DNA of 10,839 nucleotides from Endotrypanum monterogeii (lineage: Eukaryota > Euglenozoa > Kinetoplastea > Trypanosomatida > Trypanosomatidae). The translations under genes were made by a program, and so were the position numbers. Below the pieces are notes generated by a model that saw only the letters and a list, made by a program, of their open reading frames with translations, ran no database searches and was not told the origin of the DNA. Position 1 is the stretch's first letter, and each line of letters opens with the position of its first letter. Shown piece after piece: positions 1 to 7,282 of this stretch. The stretch covers positions 2,570,088 to 2,580,926 of the forward strand of contig CM007320.1 in the NCBI GenBank assembly GCA_000333855.2, written 5' to 3'.

Positions 1-675
1 GTCTGTCTGGGGAAGGGGGGGGGAGGTTGGCGCCGTCGTCTACCCACGTCTGTCAGCACTCTCGTTTTTGTTGTGTCCTCTTCGTTCCGTGAGCATCTTT
101 CCTGAGGAGAGAAGTGGCGAGCCATAGGCGACTGCGCGAGCCAGACTCCACTGTCCGCTCTCTGTGCGGGGGTGCCCGGCCACTTATGTCTGCCACTGTG
201 TCGCGAGTGGCTGTGCGTCGGAGGGACTTATGTGTGTGTGAACACGGTTGTGTTAAGTATGTGACAATCAGTGTGTGCGTGTGACTTGGGTCGATCGCTC
301 CCTGGCCCCCCACTGCCTCCTGACGCGGGAGACGGTGTGTGCCACCCCGAGGGATGCGCCGTGTGGCGGCATGGGTGCGCGTGGGCCCTGTGAGCCGAAC
401 CGCGTGGTGGGTGCGCGGACCGAGTTTTTTTGTGTGTGACGCGGTCTAGACGCTTGTGGCTGTCAGGGCTGCAGCCCATGCGCACCGCCGCCCGGTATAC
501 GGTGGGTGCGATGGCCCCGCTGGCAGGCCGAGGCGAGTGTGTGCTGGAGCTGACGTCTCGGCTGATGCTGTACATGTCGGGCCCGACACCCTGGAGTGAA
601 CTCTGTATCAAACTTATTATCTTTTTTTTGTCTTTATATGGTGTCGTCGATTTTTTTTCACGTATCTGGTTGTAG
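1..675. other. Non-coding spacer, probably 3' UTR/intergenic region of an upstream gene
   Basis: No convincing gene lies here. The open frames on either strand are short or have His/Thr/Pro-rich, simple-repeat-driven translations, and none carries a recognisable domain. The stretch begins with a G-rich run (about 9-23), has GT-rich patches (about 228-290 and 430-440), a GC-rich block (about 290-600, listed separately) and two T-rich tracts (about 621-635 and 651-658). The second tract is followed by an AG at 674-675, a possible trans-splice acceptor. In a kinetoplastid this would be the 3' UTR of a gene outside the window plus the intergenic processing signals. Confidence 0.6.
290..600 (+). 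mobile_element. Possible degenerate SIDER-type retroposon remnant
   Basis: This non-coding block is visibly richer in G and C than the flanking T- and GT-rich sequence, and it has sharp edges. It has no coding potential and sits where the 3' UTR of an upstream gene would be. Leishmania 3' UTRs commonly carry SIDER1/SIDER2 elements, which are short extinct ingi-clade retroposons. The general look here (GC-rich, few hundred bases, a start near 300 beginning CCCTGGC) is reminiscent of them. No A-rich tail or target-site duplication could be identified, the boundaries are guesses, and the assignment rests on resemblance, not on an alignment. Confidence 0.35.
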
Positions 676-734
676 ACGTGTGTGTGTGGTTGTGGGCAGC
701 TGAATACGTACCTCACACATATCTATATTAACGT

Positions 735-776
<42 letters not shown>
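735..776. repeat. Compound (CA)n/(AT)n microsatellite
   Basis: A run of about six CA units passes directly into fifteen AT units (747-776). It lies just upstream of the FHA-protein gene, within or next to its 5' processing region. It is open in the frame of that gene, where it would read as Ile-Tyr repeats, which is a reason to reject an N-terminal extension. Length polymorphism is expected. Confidence 0.9.
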
Positions 777-780
<4 letters not shown>

Positions 781-791
781 TGGATTCTTCA

Positions 792-932
792 ATGCGCATA
801 CCCACACCTTATTTATACCCCAAAGCACACAAATACCAGACAGAGAGATACGTACACTCGGAGGAACATTGCGGTAGCCACTATGGAGACACCACACTAC
901 GGTCGCACTGGTTTGTTGACTTCGCATCTTGA
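792..932 (+). other. Upstream ORF overlapping the start of the FHA-protein gene
   Basis: An ATG at 792 opens a 46-codon frame, different from that of the main gene, that ends at TGA 930-932, well inside the main coding sequence. If the mature mRNA contained this ATG, scanning ribosomes would have to pass it to reach the start at 883. It either represses translation or, more likely, is removed because trans-splicing occurs downstream of it (for example at the AG ending at 825). No conserved peptide is recognised. Confidence 0.45.
807..825 (+). promoter_or_regulatory. Candidate trans-splice acceptor for the FHA-protein gene
   Basis: A short pyrimidine-rich stretch (807-821, interrupted by a few A) is followed by an AG at 824-825. 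This would give a 57-nt 5' UTR and would remove the interfering ATG at 792. A competing acceptor is the AG at 674-675, which follows a cleaner T8 tract but would leave the upstream ORF and the (AT)15 repeat in the mRNA. The choice cannot be settled from sequence. Confidence 0.35.
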
Positions 933-1893
933 TGGTTTGCCGGTGACACGTCGTCGGTTGCAGGGGCTAGGTAAAGAAGCTGCCCCCCGACCGGTGAAGT
1001 GGTACCCATCGCTGATGACAATACCACAACAGTTGCTCGACTCACTACACGACGACGTCGCTGTCTCATCTAATGATGGAGCTCACGGTGTAGCGACATC
1101 TTTTTGCAGTGACCCTACACTCGTCACCTACTTGCGAGTGGCTACGATTGCAGAGTGTTTTGTCGAGTGGTGGCGCCGATGGGCGGAGCGCGAGTCCAAA
1201 CTAAGATCTTCTGCGACAGTCCCCTCTAGAGTTCCGTCGCAGGCACAGCTCTGTGATCTCTACACGAGTGTTTTGCGATGGCGGAAAGACGAGCTTGGGG
1301 GTGGTGGAACAGTGCCACCTTCATCTCTGGCAGATGGCTCCCCATCTTCGAGCACATTTTTTGTTCCCGAGTATAAGTTGCTGGTCATGAAGGATGACGC
1401 TAAAGTGAAGGAATACGATCATATTACCTGGCGCTCCTTGTGGCTTCTGGGAAAGGAGCCAGTTGTGAATGATGTGTTGCTTGAGCATCCCTCTTGCTCT
1501 GCCCAGCACGCCGCGCTGGAGATGCGATTTGTTGCGACGGACGAAGCCGCTTTCCACTCGTACGTCACAGACACTCTGAAGTCGATGACGTCAACAGCAC
1601 CCGTACTCTCGTCAATCGAAACAAATGTGCCGCTCTTTGCACAGGACATACAGGTGTTGCGCTCCCTCTGCAAGGGCATATGGGATATGCTGGATAAAGC
1701 TCTCGTCTCTGCCGGCGGAGATGTGTCGGCGGTGTGGACAGTAGAGTTGCAGCTTATGGATTTGGGATCCACAAACCGCACGAAGCTAAATGGTGAGGTT
1801 CTTCCAGCCATGGAGTCGACGACACTGATCGAGACGGATGTGCTGGAGTTTGGGTGCTCAACGCGCAAGTATGTGGTGATGCGCAATAATTAA
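883..1893 (+). CDS. FHA domain protein, SNIP1/Pml1-like
   Basis: The predicted protein has 336 residues. Its C-terminal half (about 162-335) reads as a forkhead-associated domain, a phosphothreonine-peptide binding fold. Visible elements are the YKLLV strand (164-168), the LLG turn (188-190), HPSCSAQHA (202-210) with the SxxH pair S206 and H209, DLGSTNRT (293-300) with N298, and a final strand EFGCSTRKYVVM (322-333). The HPSCS-QHA and DLGSTN motifs together with FG-S-R-YV recall SNIP1 and yeast Pml1, a subunit of the RES pre-mRNA retention and splicing complex; this relationship is an inference. Oddities: about 70 residues (218-286) separate the two halves of the domain, where relatives have a shorter loop; the usual phosphopeptide-contacting Arg after the LLG glycine is Lys191; and the usual NG is N298-R299. 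The N-terminal half has Trp/Arg-rich, probably helical segments (82-110, 121-136) and a Gly/Ser linker, with no known domain. The start is the first in-frame ATG; sequence before it is repeat-driven. No signal peptide or membrane segment is seen. Confidence 0.88.
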   Translation: METPHYGRTGLLTSHLDGLPVTRRRLQGLGKEAAPRPVKWYPSLMTIPQQLLDSLHDDVAVSSNDGAHGVATSFCSDPTLVTYLRVATIAECFVEWWRRWAERESKLRSSATVPSRVPSQAQLCDLYTSVLRWRKDELGGGGTVPPSSLADGSPSSSTFFVPEYKLLVMKDDAKVKEYDHITWRSLWLLGKEPVVNDVLLEHPSCSAQHAALEMRFVATDEAAFHSYVTDTLKSMTSTAPVLSSIETNVPLFAQDIQVLRSLCKGIWDMLDKALVSAGGDVSAVWTVELQLMDLGSTNRTKLNGEVLPAMESTTLIETDVLEFGCSTRKYVVMRNN

Positions 1894-2611
1894 CGACCGC
1901 AGTTGTAACGTGTGCTTGGGTCTGTTCAAGCTTCTTGAGGCGCAAGACACTGCCGCCCAAGAGGTTGATTGCAGTTTTTTTAACTTGCGTGAGGGGCTTG
2001 GGATCACTCAAGAAATCTACTGTAATAGAAAACTCGATACTTGAGTAGATAGCGAACACGCGTACCCACGCCTGCTGGCTCGTGGGGCTGCTTTTCCGCG
2101 TCGTCTGGACGTGAGGGAGGGGAGGAACCGTCGCCAGTTTTGTGTTATACAGCACTGCATGACTGCTGCACTTACATAAAATATCTCTAGTTTTGTCACT
2201 CCGCGCTTTTGGTTCCTCTTATGCGTTTCCACGGCCAGATAGTTTGTAAGCTGCCCGCAGCTGTCCACGGTAGACCCTCTTCACACCCTCCAGAAGGCCT
2301 ACCGACGTCTGCTGTCCCCCTATATCCTTTATCTACCCTCTGCTCTTATTCTCCCCTCTTATTATTGTTTTTTTCTCCATTGTTTCTATGCTACAGTCAA
2401 ACTTGTTTCTTTTTCCTGTCCTCATACGTGGTTTGTGCATGCGTAACTGAAGTGAACATGCTTGACCATATCTGCCTTTTTTCCCCAACTTATCTCTTGT
2501 TTCTCACAGATATGCTGCGCGCGATGTTTGCTTATTACGGCGAGTGTGCTACCACTGCATAATCGACGTGCCTTTGTGCGCACTCATCTTCTCTATATCG
2601 ATTTCCTCCTT

Positions 2612-2740
2612 TAAAAAAAAAATATATTTAAATATATATGACTATATATATATATAACTATATATATGTATATGTATATATATAACTATATATGACTATA
2701 TATATATATATGTATATATATAACTATATATATATATGAC
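2612..2740. repeat. AT-rich array with regularly spaced GAC/AAC interruptions
   Basis: After a TTA10 start the sequence is almost pure alternating TA, broken by C residues at 2642, 2658, 2686, 2696, 2724 and 2740, each preceded by GA or AA, and by a few isolated Gs. The distances between the Cs are 16, 28, 10, 28 and 16. The two 28-nt blocks (2659-2686 and 2697-2724) differ at one base, and the block TATATATGAC occurs exactly at 2633-2642 and 2687-2696. This is a block-duplicated minisatellite rather than a plain dinucleotide run. It lies in the 3' UTR/intergenic region. Confidence 0.9.
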
Positions 2741-2874
2741 TTCTTAATATCGTGCCTGCATGCATCGTCAGTAGACCGCATCCAGCATTCCTGTTTCATT
2801 GATGCACGGTATAATCGTGATTCTCTAGTTCATCATCAGATTCCCCTGCTCCTTATGAGGGCTCACTGTGGGTC

Positions 2875-2931
2875 TTTCTTTCCCTGTATCTTCCCCTCGT
2901 ATTCCTCTTTTTGAAAAAAAAAACCACGAAG
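2875..2931 (+). promoter_or_regulatory. Polypyrimidine tract and trans-splice acceptor (distal) for the zinc-finger gene
   Basis: About 38 bases of nearly uninterrupted C/T (2875-2912) are followed by an A-run and the first AG at 2930-2931. The resulting 210-nt 5' UTR would start A-rich and contains no ATG before 3142, as expected for a functional leader. Confidence 0.5.
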
Positions 2932-3076
2932 ATACACAAAACAACAACAAAAACTCACTCATCTCTCAAGTAGTCATTCCAGCATCGTATCACGCGCAAC
3001 GTGCGACAACCTCCTCCTCGCGTCCGTGAGCGATTGCCTCTACGAGTTGATAATTTGAGAATAAAACGACGTCGTT

Positions 3077-3117
3077 GCCCCCCCTTTTTTCCTTATCCAC
3101 TCACTCATTTACTCGAG
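3077..3117 (+). promoter_or_regulatory. Polypyrimidine tract and trans-splice acceptor (proximal) for the zinc-finger gene
   Basis: A C7T6-containing pyrimidine tract (about 3077-3110) leads to an AG at 3116-3117. Use of this site would leave only 24 nt before the ATG at 3142. It competes with the equally good site at 2931; alternative acceptor use is plausible. Confidence 0.5.
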
Positions 3118-3141
3118 AGGGAGAGAGCATTGCTTGGCTGA

Positions 3142-4179
3142 ATGGCTGCAACTCGAGATGTTGGACGTCCACACTACGGCGGTGGCTTCGACGGGCCCTC
3201 CCTACTGTCTGAGCAGACAAATTTACTGCTAGAGTCTTCACCCAGCGATATCAATTCGATTCACTTCCTGAAGCTGCGGCTGAGCGCTCAGCAGAAGTCG
3301 ACAGCACAGCGCAATCACTGGCGGCAAGTGCACCCCAAGGAGACGGATACAGAAAAGTTGCAGAGAAGAGGAGATCACACCCGAAGCAGCACTCTTGTCC
3401 CCCCTACATCAACGTCAACCGCCGCCGAGGACGCCGGTCTCGAGGCACCCGTATGGGGAGCAGCGACGTCTCTGAGCCGTGCCGGCGGCCCAAGTCTCAA
3501 CTGTCGTATCAGCAGCGGCACTGAGAGTACATCGGCAAGGACTCACGACATGACGAGGGCGACGTCTCAGTATACGAACGCACCTACCAACACTAGATCA
3601 AGTCAGAGGGCATTGACGTTGGAGGCGCCACAGGGATTTGCACCGCGCTCGACTGCGCATCAGGAGTTCTCCGAGGTTATACCAGCTGCCATGTCGAGGG
3701 GCCGTGCCACACCTACTCCAGAGGCGCCGGAGATTGCCTTCAGGTCTCCAGGCGAATCAAGCGACGGCTGTGAAAGCTACCAGCGGAACGCTTCCTGCCC
3801 GCCTCCGAGGGACGAGGTCTACTTGCGGGTGCCGTCGACCACGAGTAGCTACACTGCGGCTGTGACAGTCGCTATTGACGAGAGACCGGCGATAGCTTGC
3901 GGGAAGCCGCAGATTCCTGCGGGTGTGGACGAGATGAAGGACGTGGTGCTCGTGCCGTGCCCACACTGTTCTCGTACGTTTGCACCGAGTCGATTGGGGC
4001 GTCATGTAGCGACCTGTGAGCGGCAGAAAAGCGCTGGGCTGAGGATTAGCGATGCGCGAAACGCCAAGCTGATCGGTTCCATAGGGAGGTCAGGCCGCAG
4101 CACTACAGCTGCAGCTGTATTCAGTACATCGAACACCACGACGCAACAGCCGGGTAGTCTCCAACGCTTGTCGTTCTGA
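3142..4179 (+). CDS. C2HC zinc-knuckle protein (ZC2HC1-type), mostly disordered
   Basis: The predicted protein has 345 residues. The only recognisable domain is near the C-terminus: C273-x2-C276-x11-H288-x3-C292, in the context VPCPHCSRTFAPSRLGRH. This matches the ZC2HC1/zf-C2HC_2 family, whose typical form is PCxxCgRxFxxdRLxxHxxxC with conserved Phe (F280) and Arg-Leu (R284-L285). The finger probably binds one zinc ion; the ligand of the family is not firmly known to me. Residues 1-60 contain a conserved-looking segment with a predicted helix (about 38-58), and the middle (about 80-250) is rich in Ser, Thr, Pro, Ala and Arg and is probably disordered. No signal or membrane segment is seen. 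The start is the first ATG after two good splice acceptors, and no upstream ATG intervenes. The same frame remains open for 106 codons beyond the TGA at 4177-4179 (see findings). The role in the cell is unknown. Confidence 0.88.
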   Translation: MAATRDVGRPHYGGGFDGPSLLSEQTNLLLESSPSDINSIHFLKLRLSAQQKSTAQRNHWRQVHPKETDTEKLQRRGDHTRSSTLVPPTSTSTAAEDAGLEAPVWGAATSLSRAGGPSLNCRISSGTESTSARTHDMTRATSQYTNAPTNTRSSQRALTLEAPQGFAPRSTAHQEFSEVIPAAMSRGRATPTPEAPEIAFRSPGESSDGCESYQRNASCPPPRDEVYLRVPSTTSSYTAAVTVAIDERPAIACGKPQIPAGVDEMKDVVLVPCPHCSRTFAPSRLGRHVATCERQKSAGLRISDARNAKLIGSIGRSGRSTTAAAVFSTSNTTTQQPGSLQRLSF

Positions 4180-5091
4180 AGATTGGGGTCACTACCGGTG
4201 GAGGAGGAAGTGACAGAAATACATCGGTCATTTTCCCTCAATGACTTGTGTCCGTCTTACATGCCACGTGAAGCCTTTGCACAGGGCGGTGGTGAATCAG
4301 AGCGGTGCACTTGGGTAGGCAAAGTCGAAAAAAAACCTGTGGGTCTTCGCACGATTCGATGGTGTTATACATACGAGAACTCCATAGCACGGAGATCTCT
4401 GAGTCCATGCGAACGTGTGTGTGTGTATGTACGTGTGTGTATGTGCGTGTGTGTGTACGTATCTTCACTCTCGCTGATGAGGTTTGTGAGATATTGGTGA
4501 GTGAGGTGTGTTTGTAGAAGTCAACAAAAAGGGTTTAGGATGAGTTCCCCAAGACGTGCTGCTGATGCTTGTTGGCTTACACGCACAGGGATGCTTACAT
4601 GCTTTGCCGGGGGAAGGGAGGCCTCCCCGAGGCTAGAGACGGCAGTGCTGTCGCTTTGGGGATCGTCAGCGCTTGATTGTGTGGAAGTGCGACACTTTTT
4701 GGAGCCTTTATTCTGCAGCTGTGTACCCCTTCCCCCTTCTGGTTCTGATATGCTCACCAGTGTGTGGATGTCATCCTGACGGTGGAATGGATCACTGCAA
4801 GCACGGTGCCTCCCCTGCTCCCCTTTTCCCTAACCGGCGAGTCTGTCATCCTCTTTTCTTTCTCCTCCCCGTCCCTGAGAATTCGCCGTGTTATCTTTGA
4901 TTCAGTTTTTTTGTGTGTGAGTTCAGGTTTTTTTTTCTGCCTACCTCACTAGTTACACGAAAGCTTTTGTCTTTGTATCCGCGGCCTCTGCATTCGTGTC
5001 CCTCTCTTCTTCCTTTATTTCTTTTTCATTGATTTGTCGTGATCATTGCGTCTCTTCTCTCTTTCCTTCCTTCCCTCAACCGGACATTTGA
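4180..5091. other. Spacer between zinc-finger and dehydrogenase genes
   Basis: The first part (4180-4497) continues the zinc-finger frame without stops. A GT-rich repeat follows at 4414-4460. A 79-codon frame from ATG 4540 to TGA 4777-4779 has ordinary composition, but no clear pyrimidine tract before it and no recognisable domain, so it is not called. From about 4820 the sequence becomes pyrimidine-rich with several T-runs (4905-4911, 4928-4936), and an AG at 4951-4952 could also serve as a splice acceptor. No RNA gene was recognised. Confidence 0.65.
4414..4460. repeat. Imperfect (GT)n repeat
   Basis: About 47 bases of GT units are interrupted by AT, AC and GC dinucleotides. It lies in the presumed 3' UTR of the zinc-finger gene. 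It contributes about 15 stop-free Val/Cys/Tyr codons to the open frame after that gene, which must be discounted when judging that frame. Confidence 0.9.
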
Positions 5092-5092
5092 G
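5050..5092 (+). promoter_or_regulatory. Polypyrimidine tract and trans-splice acceptor for the dehydrogenase gene
   Basis: About 30 bases of C/T (5050-5078) precede the first AG at 5091-5092, giving a 65-nt 5' UTR without an ATG before 5158. Alternatives are AG 4951-4952 upstream and AG 5107-5108 downstream. Confidence 0.6.
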
Positions 5093-5157
5093 CGGAGTTG
5101 GCGCCCAGGTAAGGATCTGAACACTGTTTGCCTTCATCTTTTTCACCAACGTAATCA

Positions 5158-6633
5158 ATGGGCGTTGTTGAGGAGTTTGAGGTAGAGACGTTCACGGCGC
5201 GCCAGGCCAAGTACAGAGCATGCCTCGATGAGCTCGCCGCGCTCAACTGGGGCCCTCAGTTTTTGGTCAGAGATGTTGCGACACTGCGAGAGTTCTTCAG
5301 CAAGGATAAGTCAAACCACGCTTCCTCTGTCCCCGTGGCGGCCGTCAGGCCGAACTCGACGGAGCAGGTTTCCAGGGTAGTGCAAGTATGTGCAAAGCAC
5401 AAGGTCCCCATGACGCCGCGTGGCGCAGGCACCGGCGTCGAAGGCGCGTGCATTCCCTACGCAGGTGGTATTGTCATTGATTCCGCGAAACTGACGCGTA
5501 TGGATTTCGATATGGGTAATTCCTGCGTGTGGGTCGGCGCTGGTGTGCGCAAGACGCAGCTCAGCAATGCCGCTGCGAAGCTCGGCTTCGTCTTTGGTCC
5601 CGACCCCTCCTCAGATCCCTGTGTTGGCGGCATGGTGGCAACATCCTGTAGCGGTATGTGCACCCTGCGTTACGGAACTGCCCGCGAGAATGTACTATCG
5701 CTTCGTGTTGTCACGCCGCAGGGTAATGTTGTGCAGACGCGACAGGTGGTGCGTAAGTCATCGGCCGGACTGGAGCTTACGCAGTTGTATATCGGCAGCG
5801 AGGGAACCCTCGGCATCATCTGCGAGGCGTGTTTTCATCTCTTTCCAATTCAGAGGTTCAGCTCCGGGGGAGTGGCTTTCTTTCCCACGACCAACGCAGC
5901 GGTGCGGGCAGTTGTGTTGCTCAAGCAGCAAGGTGTACCTCATACGCTGCTCCGGTGTGAGTTGCTCAACAAGGAAGGTGTGGCCGCGGCCAACTCGTAC
6001 AGCAAGACAAATCTCCCTGTTTTGGCATGTGTACTGCTCGAGTTCATCTCCAACGATGAGCATCGGTACGACATGCGAATGGACTACAGGAGGGTTGCGG
6101 CTGTCTTCGAGAAATGTGGTGCTCAAGAAATACGCTACCTCCACGATGGCAGTGAGATGGACACGGTATGGCACGCTCGTCGCAGTTGTCTTTTCTCTGC
6201 TATGCACTCCGACAGAGCGAAGGGTGTTCAAAAGGTAATCACGACAGACGTTTGCGTCCCCATCAGCCGCTTGGCAGAGTGTGTCGAGGCGACGGAGCAG
6301 GATTTCATGTTGAATAGGCGTCCCTGCCTGATTTGTGCCCATATCAGCGACGGCAACTTCCACGCGCTCATTCCATACACTGACGCTGCTGATTTTGAAC
6401 GCGCGCACGAGTTGGAGACTCGCATGGTGAACCGCTCCATAGAAATGGGCGGTACCGTATCGGGCGAGCACGGGATTGGCATCGGGAAGGTGCGCCATGT
6501 CACCCATGAGCACGGCGCAGCGCACATTGGGCTGCAGGAGACGATCAAGAAGGCGCTTGACCCCTACAACATCATGAACCCCGGCTGCTTCTATCCCTTC
6601 CAGCAGAATCTTTACGTCACCGCACACTTGTAG
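5158..6633 (+). CDS. D-lactate dehydrogenase-like FAD-linked oxidase
   Basis: The predicted protein has 491 residues, a full-length member of the FAD-linked oxidase (GlcD/DLD) family. It would oxidise D-lactate to pyruvate, passing electrons from FAD to an acceptor; in trypanosomatids D-lactate is the end product of the glyoxalase pathway that detoxifies methylglyoxal. The FAD-binding domain (about 56-231) shows PRGAGTGVEG (87-96), GGIVID (103-108), GPDPSSDPCVGGM (147-159) and GSEGTLGI (213-220). The C-terminal substrate domain (about 235-480) shows AHISDGNFH (394-402), SGEHGIGIGK (435-444) and DPYNIMNPG (468-476), with H395, H402, E437 and H438 at the positions expected for metal and substrate binding. 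There is no mitochondrial presequence or membrane segment. The protein ends in AHL, which fits the PTS1 consensus [SAC][KRH][LM], so glycosomal import is possible. Related substrates such as glycolate or 2-hydroxyglutarate cannot be excluded. The start is the first ATG after the acceptor. Confidence 0.95.
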   Translation: MGVVEEFEVETFTARQAKYRACLDELAALNWGPQFLVRDVATLREFFSKDKSNHASSVPVAAVRPNSTEQVSRVVQVCAKHKVPMTPRGAGTGVEGACIPYAGGIVIDSAKLTRMDFDMGNSCVWVGAGVRKTQLSNAAAKLGFVFGPDPSSDPCVGGMVATSCSGMCTLRYGTARENVLSLRVVTPQGNVVQTRQVVRKSSAGLELTQLYIGSEGTLGIICEACFHLFPIQRFSSGGVAFFPTTNAAVRAVVLLKQQGVPHTLLRCELLNKEGVAAANSYSKTNLPVLACVLLEFISNDEHRYDMRMDYRRVAAVFEKCGAQEIRYLHDGSEMDTVWHARRSCLFSAMHSDRAKGVQKVITTDVCVPISRLAECVEATEQDFMLNRRPCLICAHISDGNFHALIPYTDAADFERAHELETRMVNRSIEMGGTVSGEHGIGIGKVRHVTHEHGAAHIGLQETIKKALDPYNIMNPGCFYPFQQNLYVTAHL

Positions 6634-7162
6634 TTGGGCGTCTTCTTGACTCTCTTCGCTTCCTCTTTTCCCTACGAGTAAGGCGAATCTGTGAAGCGTC
6701 GCCAAACCACATTTCTTTTTTCTCGGCTTTCGGTTAGGATGTGTCTCCGAGCCTCTTGTCGCGCTGGTCACATGTTCTCGTCCGGCCTGTCTCGATCGCA
6801 ATAGCTTTACGTTACCTTGGGCTGGTTTCTTGCCGCAACATCGATCCTTTTTTTTTTTCCGCTTTGCCTTTGCTTCGTCCACGTGATGTGCCGACATGTT
6901 CCTTCAACTTCCTCTTCGTTGTCTTTTTTTTTCTCGCTGCGGCCACGGTGTCAACTCCGTTGTAAGGGAAAGACGGCGGCCTCGTCTCGCTCGCTCTCGC
7001 CCTGGTGCCACTGCTTGTCGATGCATCTATTTCGCTGATCACTGTGCCTTCAATTGTGTGTTATTCCTTCAGAGGGTAAGGGAGGCGCAGGGTTCTCTGG
7101 TGACCCTGTGAGTCTTTCTCTGAATAAGTTCCCCTCTCCCCCCGAGAGGGATCAACCAAGTG

Positions 7163-7214
7163 TTTTTTTTTTTCTTCACTCCCCTTCCGTGTTCTTGTCA
7201 CTGGATGTCATGAG
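7163..7214 (+). promoter_or_regulatory. Weak candidate trans-splice acceptor ahead of a small ORF
   Basis: A T-rich pyrimidine tract (about 7163-7197) is followed by an AG at 7213-7214. The next ATG is at 7283, preceded by an A-rich 68-nt stretch that resembles a leishmanial 5' UTR. The acceptor is only meaningful if the small frame downstream is real. Confidence 0.3.
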
Positions 7215-7282
7215 ACACGAAGTTGATCAGCCGATAAGAGAAACGAGCGGGTTGTCCAAAAGAAAAAAAAACAACCACAAAA

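Larger units (their letters stand above)
1894..3116. other. Spacer between FHA-protein and zinc-finger genes
   Basis: This contains the 3' UTR of the FHA-protein gene and the processing signals of the next gene. Pyrimidine-rich sequence dominates 2290-2420 and 2860-2913, and an AT-rich array occupies 2612-2740. The longest + frame with an ATG (2221-2562) translates to Leu/Phe/Ser-rich sequence produced by the CT-rich composition and is not considered a gene. An A-rich stretch with CAA units (2914-2955) follows a strong pyrimidine tract and looks like 5' UTR sequence. No RNA gene was recognised. Confidence 0.7.

Noticed and set aside
228..716. 162-codon minus-strand frame
   Set aside because: His/Pro/Ser-rich translation of GT- and GC-rich non-coding sequence, with no leader or domain.
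682..882. N-terminal extension of the FHA protein
   Set aside because: It has no ATG, and most of it reads through (CA)n and (AT)n repeats as His-Thr and Ile-Tyr; the first ATG is 883.
1419..1886. 155-codon minus-strand frame
   Set aside because: Antisense shadow of the FHA-protein gene; no recognisable domain.
2221..2562. 114-codon plus-strand frame in the first spacer
   Set aside because: Leu/Phe/Ser-rich sequence that follows from CT-rich DNA, and no clear acceptor with leader.
4540..4779. 79-codon plus-strand frame
   Set aside because: No polypyrimidine tract or recognisable domain; too short to support on composition alone.
5106..5114. CAG|GTAAGG, a perfect cis-splice donor motif upstream of the dehydrogenase
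   Set aside because: Cis-introns are extremely rare in kinetoplastids, it lies in the 5' UTR, and the downstream coding sequence is intact without removal of anything. Chance is the simplest explanation.
5758..6897. 379-codon open frame on the minus strand
   Set aside because: It lies mostly antisense to the complete D-lactate dehydrogenase gene, shows no domain, and is a by-product of the GC-biased codons of the sense gene.
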